From Limnephilus marmoratus (lineage: Eukaryota > Arthropoda > Insecta > Trichoptera > Limnephilidae): DNA of 64,000 nucleotides. How positions within the stretch are numbered: position 1 is the stretch's first letter; each line of letters starts with the position of its first letter. Location of the stretch: the NCBI GenBank assembly GCA_917880885.1, contig OU862908.1, forward strand, positions 53,341,819 to 53,405,818. Direction: 5' to 3'. Under the pieces are notes generated by a model. It searched no databases, was not told the origin of the DNA, and saw nothing but the letters and a program-made list of their open reading frames with translations. Of this stretch, positions 56,103-64,000 are shown piece after piece. Both the position numbers and the translations under genes were made by a program.

Positions 56103-59100
56103 CTGAAAAATGGCCAACACTTGGTTAATTACTTTCCAAATCGCTCCTAGTGTATACCCATATACATATATATACAGTAGCTACTGTAGCTCATACATAG
56201 AGCATTCACAGTAGCTGGTGGTTCGTAGCTCGTAACCCGTAGTTTGTTGTCCGATGTACATCCTCCCTGCTTGAAATTTAGTTTCTAGTTTTCTGTCCAT
56301 GTTGTACATATTTACTCGTTCAAGAGCATTTACACAGTGCCTGTGTGTAGGGGAGGGGGTAATGGATTGCCTCGCTATATGGAGAAAAGAGAAACAATTA
56401 TTACGTTTTCAAAATAATATTTGTTTCCTGCACTTTTAGGACGCTATCCCCTGTTTAAAGTTAGATAGTAATTCTAGTATTGTTAAAATTAACGGTAAAA
56501 TAAAATAAAATTAAAGAGATTAAAATCCCGCTTTTTATCGTAAACATTTCCTAGGTAGGTTTTCGCAACGCACTTGAAACATAAAAATCAAACATGCGTT
56601 TTTAACTTATTAATCTTTTATTTCTAACTCTTCCTTCGCGCTTAATGCTGAATGATAAAAGTTATAATTATGATTTTGACTCACAATGTATTTATGTAAG
56701 TTCCCTTAGAGCATTAGGTATTTTAAAAGTTTTTAAACATCACACCAGGATTTTGCTAATGGGGTTCAAATAATCGGCAATAACTCGGGGATTCAAGAGG
56801 GACGGCTGCGCTGCCCTTTTCACACGAAACTTAAATTAGGATTTTAGGCAAAAATACTTAACCAAACTGAACAATATGTTTGGAATCAAAATTTTCTGTT
56901 TACGTTTGAAATTATAAAATGTAGGCCATCAAAGTCCAGTTTTCAAGGTTTTAGAGGCGACTTTGGCAATTATTGTGTTATTATTATTGTGCCTGTAGTT
57001 ATTAAAAAAAAAAAAAACATTTTGCCTTACCTTATTTACTTATACATAAAATTATAAAAAATAAAATAAGACAAAAAAAATTCTGATGGTTATGATTTAA
57101 CTTACAAATATCGCATTTACGTAGGAACACAAATATGAAACAGTTTGGTAAAGTATTTTAGCCTCAAAACCTCATTTAAGTTTGGTATAAATAAGGCTGC
57201 GCAGCCGTTTGTCTTAAATGCTTCCCCACTTCTGAACCAGAACCAAAACCTCTTGAAACGACGTCCTCCATTACTTATAAGTTATAAGATCGATAGACCA
57301 AAATTTAAACATTCACAGATTTTAAAAATCGTATTTTAAGTAGTTGGAAAGATTCATTGATGTAGAAAATAATATAAAATCCGCGTTTGAGATACCAAAA
57401 ATGTTCCAGATTTCAATCTGTTTGACTGATGTGAGATCCTTCGAAATGGCTCAGAAACGGGATAGAACTATAAGGTATTAGTATATTACGTGACTACATT
57501 GGGTTTATTTCAAAACGACATGGAAGATACTTTTAGCTTTTATTACTTGTTCAGAGGCACTAATCGTCGATTTTTATCGATTTCAAATATGACGGAAGTA
57601 AGCAGTAACTGGATCTAAGCTTTATGTTTCACAAATTTCTGTATTTGGTTTTGATGTCCAGTTTCTTCAAAAGAAATTTTACCTATCGATACTTACAAGG
57701 TATTTTCGAAAGATGATATACGTATATCTTAAAAAATGGAATTTTTTTATGCATGTCCAACTTTAAAAAAATTCCCGGTTCGGATGTTTGAAAATAATTT
57801 ATAAAATAAATACTTGTTTTTAACGTCTAGAGAAGAAGAAAAACACCGTGAAATTCCTTCCAAAATACATGTTTTATATTTGGCTTCATAAACCCAACGC
57901 GGTGAAAATAAAATTATTTTGCGCCTACTAGATCTTTTAATACATTTGCATGTTTCATAAAAAGCTTCCTCCTTGTCCCGTAAATCACTTAAAAGGCTTA
58001 AGAAAAAGCACCTTTTCATTCTTATAAACCATGGTACCCAGAACGTACCTGTTAATATTACCCCGGAGAAAATGTATGAGATTATTCGGATATTGTGTGT
58101 TGCCCTCCATAATTGGGCATAATATTCAAATTATTTTTAACAAATGATGAAAACCACAAATGTAGAGTTCGATGTTCATTTTTATATTCGGTTTGAAATC
58201 ATAACCAACTCTGCCACTCCCTTTTGCCCTGTTGAATGCATGGTAATGTTTCATAACCTGTTACTAATGTTTCATAACCTGGTAGTGAGTTGCTATTTTA
58301 TGCTCCTTAATCTGGAGGGTACGTAAAGTTCATAATAATATCATTGTTTTCATTTTGTAAATCAAGTACATTATGAATGTATTTATATATTTTGCTAAGC
58401 GCCACTTTTTGCATTTATACATTGTAGACAAATAACATATTAGACCTTTTATGACATTAAATGACTAACTCGATAATATGAGAATAGTCTTTAGTTTTGA
58501 TAAACAACCATGTTCGGGCATAACTGATTAACAGTATCTTATTTCTTATTCCCCACATTACATACTGTCTGACCTACCCACAAAATATTACCTACACCAC
58601 ATTGTCACCGGGAGAAGAATTGTCCCGAGACTACCAGTGCAATTTCTACCGCGATACAAGACGTACATGATCTTATGCAAGGACAAGAGTTTTCATGGTG
58701 ATCACGGGCTAAGCAGTTTTTACATTGTGAGATTTGTGCAACAGCCAGCGGGGACAAGAGAAGATTCCAGTTCCAAGGTAGGACTTTCATTATTCTGGTG
58801 GTATCCTCTACCAGTTCATTTTCGTTCTCAATTTCTTCCTGAACTTACACAAAATTCACGCGGCCCAAAATCGCCATAAGTTTTATGAGCTATCGAAACA
58901 TACTACACACGTGATTTCATTTTATACACACGCCTGATTTTATCAACGCTGATGAGCATAGGTATTTTGGGAGGAATGCAGGTCCGGGCACCACTTTTTT
59001 TTGGCAGAAAATCATGTTTTCACCGCGTTTTAAGTTGAGAACTTTAACCTGGAAGGTGAAAAAAAGTGCGGAAAGCAATAAAAAAAAAAAATTGAATAAC

Positions 59101-59394
59101 TAATTAATTTTCAATTACGTTAAGTAAAATTTCACTTCACGAACAGATTATGTCAGTACGCCCGCCATTTTATAAATAAACCAGTCATACTAACCTAAGA
59201 AAAGAAAGTCAGTGTTGCCAACTCCCAAAAATATTTATCCCTAAAATAAACTCAAAAACCCCTAGAAACCGGCAAATTACTTGAAAATACCCCTACATTT
59301 TTTTTTTGTGTAAAAATAATGAATAATAATGAATAAATGATAAGCTGTAATGTTTTTTAATAATCTTTATTTATAAATTATTTAAAACATCAAA
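56103..59394. other. 5' intron of host gene, no supported feature
   Basis: AT-rich. Two short ORFs (57747-58019 minus and 58637-58879 plus) look somewhat protein-like, but I found no motif, splice context or repeat copy to support them. Confidence 0.5.
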
Positions 59395-59890
59395 TACGCT
59401 AGGTTTGTGTAATATGGTTTGTGATTCAAAAGAAAGTGCCCCTTTATAACGCCTACTCGCGTCACGGCAAAAAATAATCCCAGTTTTCAAGTAGTTTAGC
59501 GGCTACGCTAGGTTTGTGTAACATGGTTTGTGATAGAAAAGAAAGTGCCCCCTTCGTAGCGCCTACTCGCGTCACGGCAAAAAACATCCCAGTTTTCAAG
59601 TAGTTTAGCGGCTACGCTAGGTTTGTGTAACATGGTTTGTGATAGAAAAGAAAGTGCCCCCTTCGTAGCGCCTACTCGCGTCACGGCAAAAAAACATCCC
59701 AGTTTTCAAGTAGTTTAGCGGCTACGCTAGGTTTGTGTAACATGGTTTGTGATAGAAAAGAAAGTGCCCCCTTCGTAGCGCCTACTCGCGTCACGGCAAA
59801 AAAAAACATCCCAGTTTTCAAGTAGTTTAGCGGCTACGCTAGGTTTGTGTAACATGGTTTGTGATAGAAAAGAAAGTGCCCCCTTCGTAT
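59395..59890. repeat. Minisatellite, 109-112 bp unit, about 4.5 copies
   Basis: Unit starts TACGCTAGGTTTGTGTAA and contains AAAGAAAGTGCCCC, CCTACTCGCGTCACGGCA and CAGTTTTCAAGTAGTTTAGC. Starts fall at 59395, 59504, 59613, 59723 and 59835; the last unit is cut after about 55 bp. Later units are nearly identical, and period differences come mainly from the A run after CACGGC, which lengthens from unit to unit. Diverged half-units continue to about 60090. Confidence 0.92.
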
Positions 59891-60441
59891 GTATACTAAA
59901 GCGCCGTTTACACGCACACTTCAGAACGATCGAATCCAGCGCCACTTCAGGCACTGGTTTGTTCTAGCAGGATTGTGTATAATACCTATTATCTTTACTT
60001 TAAAAAACAATCTACGTTTTAAATGGTTTGTCTAACGGGATTGTGTATGTATGTTATCTTTATTTTAAAAAACATCCCAGGATTTGAATGGTTTGTCTCC
60101 ATTCCAGTACCTACGCGCCTTATTATTTATTCCCTACAATCGTATCTAGGCTCTTGTATCAGGTATCCCTACCAACAAATTAGTATCAAATGGCGGACAT
60201 TATCTGTTCATGAAGTGTCATTTCATACATTCTTTAAACGGCTGTATCTCCCTCAATTTTGCCGAGCGCGCCTTAATTTCTTTTTTATTCAACTTTTCCA
60301 CACTTTTCTCATCTAGAAAGTGCATTTTTATTAAATTTCCAAATGGTGCCCGGATCTGCATTTCACCCGGTATTTTTAGTACAGAGTTTTGAAATCCATT
60401 TTATGTATGCTAACCTATACAAAAATTGGGTAAATTTTGGG

Positions 60442-60901
60442 GATTGGTGTCCATGGCTATTACGAATAATTTTTAGAAAAAAACTTTAGATTCGCCTTAA
60501 TCACTAAAAAAGGAAACTTATTGCATCACGGCTGGCGGAAAATAATGCATTTTAATTTTCAATGTCGTTAACTAAAATTTCACTTCGCGAACCGAAACTA
60601 TGACAACCCGCCCGCCATTTTGTCGCTGTCAAAATACGTTTTTGAATGGTTTGTTTGGCTACGCAGGGTTTGTGTAGCGGGCTTGTGTATGTGACAAATG
60701 GCGGGCGGCAGCGAGCGGGTAGTCGTAGTGTCGGTCGGAAGTGAAATTTTATTTAACGACATTGAAAATTAAAATGCATTATTTTCCGCCAGCCGTGATG
60801 CAATAAGTTTCCTTTTATAGTGATAAGTTTCCTTTTAAGGCAAATCTAAAGTTTTTTCTAAAAATATTCGTAATAGCCATGGACACTAATCGATATTGTT
60901 C
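60442..60901. repeat. Long inverted-repeat element, arms about 190 bp
   Basis: Left arm (60442-60621) begins GATTGGTGTCCATGGCTATT and ends CCCGCCCGCCATTTTG. The right arm (about 60693-60901) is its reverse complement with few differences, ending GCCATGGACACTAATC. A loop of about 70 bp separates them. A related half-arm lies at 59085-59180. No transposase; probable MITE or folded-back insertion. Confidence 0.85.
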
Positions 60902-60962
60902 GTCAAAAAACCGTAAATACCTATTTGTAAGGCTTCCAGCGCACTTTTATTCTGAACAAGGG

Positions 60963-61621
60963 ACTGTGCAGTAGCGTGTGTCAATTATTTCAACTTTTGA
61001 ATTCAGAAACGCCCGGGGTCTCAAAATTTGCGTCTTGCAAAGAAAATGATAACTGCATTTAAATTTATTTTTTTAAAAATGGTTATTAGCCCGCTAAAAT
61101 GCATTGAAAATCAGAAAACAAACCTAAAACCATTTTTTTTTAAATTTTTAATAATTTTTTTTCAGTAATCTAACCTTTTAACGTTTGTTTATTATTAAAA
61201 AATGCGTATAACTGACAAAAATGAAAAAAAAGTTCAAGTTTATGAATACAAGTAAGTCAACAAGAATTCTGATTTTATCCAGAAAAAGTGTTATTTTCCC
61301 CTTTTATTTTTTTAACCAACACAACACATGTGTTTAAAAATTTTTTTTTTTTTGGTTCTTTGTACTGCAGTTATGTAATGAAAACTAAGTTTGGTACAAA
61401 ATATAAAATATGAACCCTTAGTTTTATTTTTTTTCCATATCTCGAAATCTATTTTTTTCGAAACTTCCGGCCATTTTAGCGGGCTAATAGTGAACAATAA
61501 TTTCTTTTTTTTTACGTTTTCGAATAGCTACGGATCATACGAAACTTTTGAGACCCCGGGCGTTTAAATATAAGGCCATTTGTTTTCTCTCTATGGAGAG
61601 CGACACACGCTACTGTGCAGT
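60963..61621. repeat. Second inverted-repeat element, arms about 135 bp
   Basis: ACTGTGCAGTAGCGTGTGTC at 60963 is mirrored exactly at 61602-61621. CGCCCGGGGTCTCAAAA (61011) mirrors TTTTGAGACCCCGGGCG (61547), and TTAGCCCGCTAAAATG (61086) mirrors CATTTTAGCGGGCTAA (61472). The inner 370 bp is AT-rich and without convincing coding. It is a MITE-like structure with complete arms. Confidence 0.85.
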
Positions 61622-62490
61622 GTGCAATCGATTCCGCAGCAATTCAAAAGTACCTACGAGAACATTGTATTCTTTCATATCATTCGCTGTCATTTTGGAC
61701 ATTTTGATGTTGATTATGAAATTGCATTGACAAATTAAATATGAACACCGGCAACATCAAACTCGACACAAAAACCAACAAATAAAAGAGTATGCATCAA
61801 GCCTCGACACTTAAAAAAAAACTTTAAACTTCACACTTTATTCAGGAACTTGTGAAAAATATTTAACGATACTAAGTGACCCGTTTAGCGAGATCGCAAA
61901 TTGAAGATATAATTTAAGAAGTTCTGGAGCGGCACTTGTTGGCATTATGCTAAACAAAACCCTCCCAACGACTTCGGCTGAAGTTGATAATTACTTCGTT
62001 AATATTATCTTGCTTGTACCACATCCCACTTATCGAAACCGAAAATCGATAAATGATATAACCAACTCCACCTTTCTAACTAATACCAAGATCTCCACGA
62101 AAAAGGCTTTCAGTAAACCCACACTCTACAAAAATATTGATAATATTAAGTTTGTAAAAAATTTCTTTCTAAAAACCTTTTACCTGTTTTATGGAAAGTA
62201 AGTTAATTATGAAAAATACTCTTTTTCTAGACAAGAATTTTTCCCTAAGAAGCTTTTTAAAAGCAACGAAAAAAAAATACAAAAATGACCGCTCTTTAAT
62301 ACTATTATGGCAATTGTAATAGTTGGTAAACCATTGGGTAGGTTTTTAAATTGTGAAACATTTTAGTGGGTAAATTTTACGGCAAAGTTTAAATTTCTGT
62401 CCGTTTGGTGTTCACTGTCAATTTCATTTTTTTAGCGAAAATCAATCGAAAATATGAAACAGAAAAATTAAAAAGGGTACGTTCAAATCT

Positions 62491-62554
62491 AGGACACAAA
62501 CTCAGAACCTACACATTGCCGGGGCGGAGCTCTACCAACTAAGCTTTGTGTCCT
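62491..62554 (-). pseudogene. tRNA-like sequence, degenerate
   Basis: On the minus strand, 5' AGGACAC pairs perfectly with 3' GTGTCCT as an acceptor stem. Between them is an A-box-like AGCTTAGTTGGTAGAGCT D-arm and a GGTTCTGAGTTT block in place of the normal GGTTCRAATCC B-box. At 64 nt it is too short for a normal tRNA. It is probably a tRNA-derived SINE head or pseudogene. Confidence 0.55.
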
Positions 62555-62577
62555 TATCCGATTCGGTCATATTTAAA

Positions 62578-62762
62578 GGCCCGCGCACACAGAGAGCGGT
62601 CAGGAGTTCCGAGTTCCGCGTTCGGCGTTCGGCGTTCATTAGAATGTACCGAGTCTATAACAACAACGCACACAGCGGGCAGGCAGACCGCGGAGGTCAA
62701 AGCGGAACGTTGCGTTCTTAGAGTTCTTTTCCCGCCGAGACAGGGAATACTTGAACGCCGCA
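62578..62762 (+). promoter_or_regulatory. CpG-rich segment upstream of the MADF-like relic
   Basis: It is GC-rich with GAGTTCCGAGTTCCGCGTTC and GGCGTTCGGCGTTC short tandem motifs and two CGCACACAG motifs, abruptly different from the AT-rich flanks. It is either the 5' end of a DNA transposon or a decayed promoter; not resolved. Confidence 0.35.
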
Positions 62763-62891
62763 ATGTCTGAGGCTACGAACGCAGAAAAGTTAATTGAACT
62801 GGTTAGGGAAAGGAGTTAATTATACGATTTAAGTGATGTAGACTATAAAAATACTCCAATGTCTTTTCTTATCCTTAATAAATAAATATAT
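62763..62891 (+). pseudogene. MADF-domain-like N-terminus, broken
   Basis: The frame reads MSEATNAEKLIELVRERS, a stop (TAA), then LYDLSDVDYKNTPMSFLILN and another stop. LIELVRER followed by LYDLSDVDYKN is the start of a MADF domain, as in Adf1-type regulators and the accessory protein of PIF/Harbinger transposons (family knowledge). The preceding CpG-rich stretch (62578-62762, with repeated GCGCACACAGAGAGCGG-type motifs) could be a transposon end or promoter. Confidence 0.55.
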
Positions 62892-63112
62892 ACTTAAAAA
62901 TACAGCCAGCCTTTCTTTTGATGAAACACAGTTCCTCCAGTTAGTATTTTGTTTTTCGATATCAGGTTTTATGATTATTATTTTTTTAATTTATAAACTA
63001 ACGTTTAGACAAGATTTTTATGCATAGCACAAAGGGTAACAATTATTATAAGCAATAATTGTCAGCCTGAAACACTCATTTACATTGAAAAATCTTCCGA
63101 GAAAAGATAATT

Positions 63113-63184
63113 GCCGCCAAAGGGACTTGAACCCGTGTTCTTCTGTTTGCCGGTTGGATGCTCTGACCACTGAGCTATGGCGGC
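63113..63184 (-). pseudogene. tRNA-like cloverleaf 1 (72 nt), probably non-functional
   Basis: The minus strand folds with exact canonical spacing (7/2/4-8-4/1/5-7-5/5/5-7-5/7). The acceptor GCCGCCA/TGGCGGC is perfect, the D-stem GCTC/GAGC perfect, and the T-loop is TTCAAGT. The anticodon stem has only two of five pairs, one T-stem pair is lost, and position 33 is C rather than T. The formal anticodon would be GGC (Ala). It lies in a duplicated cassette with copy 2. Confidence 0.6.
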
Positions 63185-63523
63185 TTATCAAATACCCGAC
63201 AAATAATTCAATACATACTAGTGTTTCATTCAACAATTACTGCTTATTATATTTTTTTCCACCTGAAAAAAACCAACTTTATTTTTGCGAGAGAGACATT
63301 GTTAGTGTTAAATCCCTCGCTAGGTGGCGTCGAGACAAATTATATCTGCATTTATTGGGGAAATACTTAAACTTGCCAAATATTAATTATTATTTTTTTA
63401 ATTTAAAAACTAACGTTTAGACAAGATTTTTATGCATAGCACAAAGGGTAACAATTATTATAATCAATTATTGTCAGCCTGAAACACTCATTTACATTGA
63501 AAAATCTTCCGAGAAAAATACTT

Positions 63524-63595
63524 GCCGCCAACGGGACTTGAACCCGTGTCCTTCTGATTACCGGTCGGATGTTCTGACCACTGAGCTATGGCGGC
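63524..63595 (-). pseudogene. tRNA-like cloverleaf 2 (72 nt), probably non-functional
   Basis: Same cassette 411 bp further on. The acceptor and T-stem (ACGGG/CCCGT) are perfect and the anticodon stem has four of five pairs. The D-stem has one mismatch (GAAC), and position 33 is again C. The formal anticodon GGT (Thr) is rare in eukaryotes. It is less decayed than copy 1 in the T and anticodon arms, so neither copy is simply the parent. Confidence 0.6.
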
Positions 63596-63774
63596 TTATC
63601 AAATACCCGCCAAATAATTCAATACATACTAGTGTTTCATTCAACAATTACTGCTTATTATATTTTTTTCCACCTGAAAAAAACCAACTTTATTTTTGCG
63701 AGAGAGACATTGTTAGTGTTAAATCCCTCGCTAGGTGGCGTCGTGTATTGAATTATTTGGCGGGTATTTGATAA

Positions 63775-63812
63775 GCCGCCATAGCTCAGTGGTCAGAGCA
63801 TCCGTTGGCGGC
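63775..63812 (+). pseudogene. tRNA-like remnant 3, anticodon and T arms deleted
   Basis: Plus-strand copy (opposite to copies 1 and 2). GCCGCCATAGCTCAGTGGTC then AGAGCATCCG joins straight to TTGGCGGC. The deletion removes about 34 nt but keeps both halves of the acceptor stem. Confidence 0.8.
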
Positions 63813-64000
63813 AAGTATCTTTTCTCGGAAGATTTTTCAATGTAAATGAGTGTTTCAGGCTGACAATTATTGCTTATAATAATTGTTAGGTTTTATGATA
63901 CTATACAATTCATTTAAACTATTAATCGACATTCGAAAATAAATATAGAATCGTTGTTCATCTTTAAGCAAATCCTGAAAAATACTACTAAATTCACCTT

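Larger units (their letters stand above)
62985..63890. repeat. Duplicated and inverted cassette carrying the tRNA-like units
   Basis: A unit running from ACGTTTAGACAAGATTTTTA through the tRNA-like region to CTCGCTAGGTGGCGTCG occurs twice in direct order (63001 and 63413, offset 412 bp). Part of it occurs a third time inverted (63743-63890), starting GTATTGAATTATTTGGCGGG. The second and third copies form a hairpin of about 145-bp arms around a spacer of about 120 bp. Confidence 0.9.

Noticed and set aside
57747..58019. 90-codon minus ORF rich in Cys, Lys and Phe
   Set aside because: No motif, no splice-consistent edges and AT-rich composition. I could not support it as a gene.
58637..58879. 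80-codon plus ORF in a slightly GC-richer patch
   Set aside because: Somewhat protein-like but with no family, no paired exon and no repeat copy in the window.
59395..59890. CRISPR-like array of regularly spaced repeats
   Set aside because: Units are 110 bp and repeated throughout with no unique spacers; this is a satellite in a eukaryotic genome.
63113..63595. Two functional tRNA genes (Ala-GGC and Thr-GGT)
   Set aside because: Stems are mispaired, position 33 is C, and the anticodons are ones seldom used in eukaryotes; treated as tRNA-like pseudogenes.

Overview
The window is AT-rich eukaryotic DNA with long introns, consensus GT/AG splice sites and a dense load of class II elements, Helitrons and non-LTR retrotransposons. 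It looks like an insect nuclear genome. Supporting signs are Helitron ends of the TC...CTAG|T kind common in insects and a degenerate TTAGG-like tract near 52.64 kb. The order is not resolved from sequence alone.

Host genes. One very large minus-strand gene dominates. I could chain 24 coding exons from 56102 down to 9313. All 24 have AG/GT boundaries, and the codon phase agrees at every one of the 23 junctions, giving about 1,805 residues with no internal stop. Both ends are missing: the start codon lies upstream (to the right), and the last exon here ends in phase 1, so coding continues to the left. The product is Ser/Pro/Gln-rich and mostly disordered, with a polyproline patch, a Met/Gln-rich repeat, a four-copy PPPR-type octapeptide repeat, a short heptad-like helix, many basophilic phosphosite-like motifs and one Cys/His (CxxC) exon. 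I did not recognise the family; it looks like a cytoskeletal or signalling scaffold. A second gene, an intact intronless plus-strand ORF (13195-14343), lies inside one of its introns and encodes a secreted 382-residue protein with a C-terminal calcium-binding EGF module.

Layout. 1-9.3 kb: no host exon found; two Helitrons, a foldback repeat and several copies of an A-tailed dispersed repeat. 9.3-33.6 kb: 23 of the 24 exons, the nested EGF gene, two non-autonomous hAT elements (15.3-17.0 and 25.6-26.1 kb) and two decayed tandem copies of the CxxC exon (17.85-18.11 kb). 33.6-56.0 kb: a single 22.4 kb intron with a hAT MITE (34.7-35.9), a hAT transposase relic (37.2-38.0), a GA-rich Helitron (38.2-38.7), a nearly intact CR1/L2-type LINE with one in-frame stop (about 39.6-43.4), LINE fragments (45.0-45.5, 50.1-50.7, 53.3), a perfect 36-bp palindrome (46.4), a GC-rich hAT-like element (51.4-52.5) and another Helitron (54.6-55.0). 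56-64 kb: one 5' exon, a 110-bp satellite (59.4-59.9), two long inverted-repeat elements (60.4-60.9 and 61.0-61.6), a MADF-like relic (62.76-62.89) and a duplicated/inverted cassette carrying tRNA-like cloverleafs (63.0-63.9).

Four insertions have perfect 8-bp target-site duplications readable in the sequence and a fifth has a degenerate one, so element boundaries are firm there. I found no bacterial, CRISPR or operon-like system. The most unusual items are the decayed tandem exon copies, the tRNA-like cassette, the same-strand GA-rich Helitron family, and a dispersed repeat whose copies share one reading frame.
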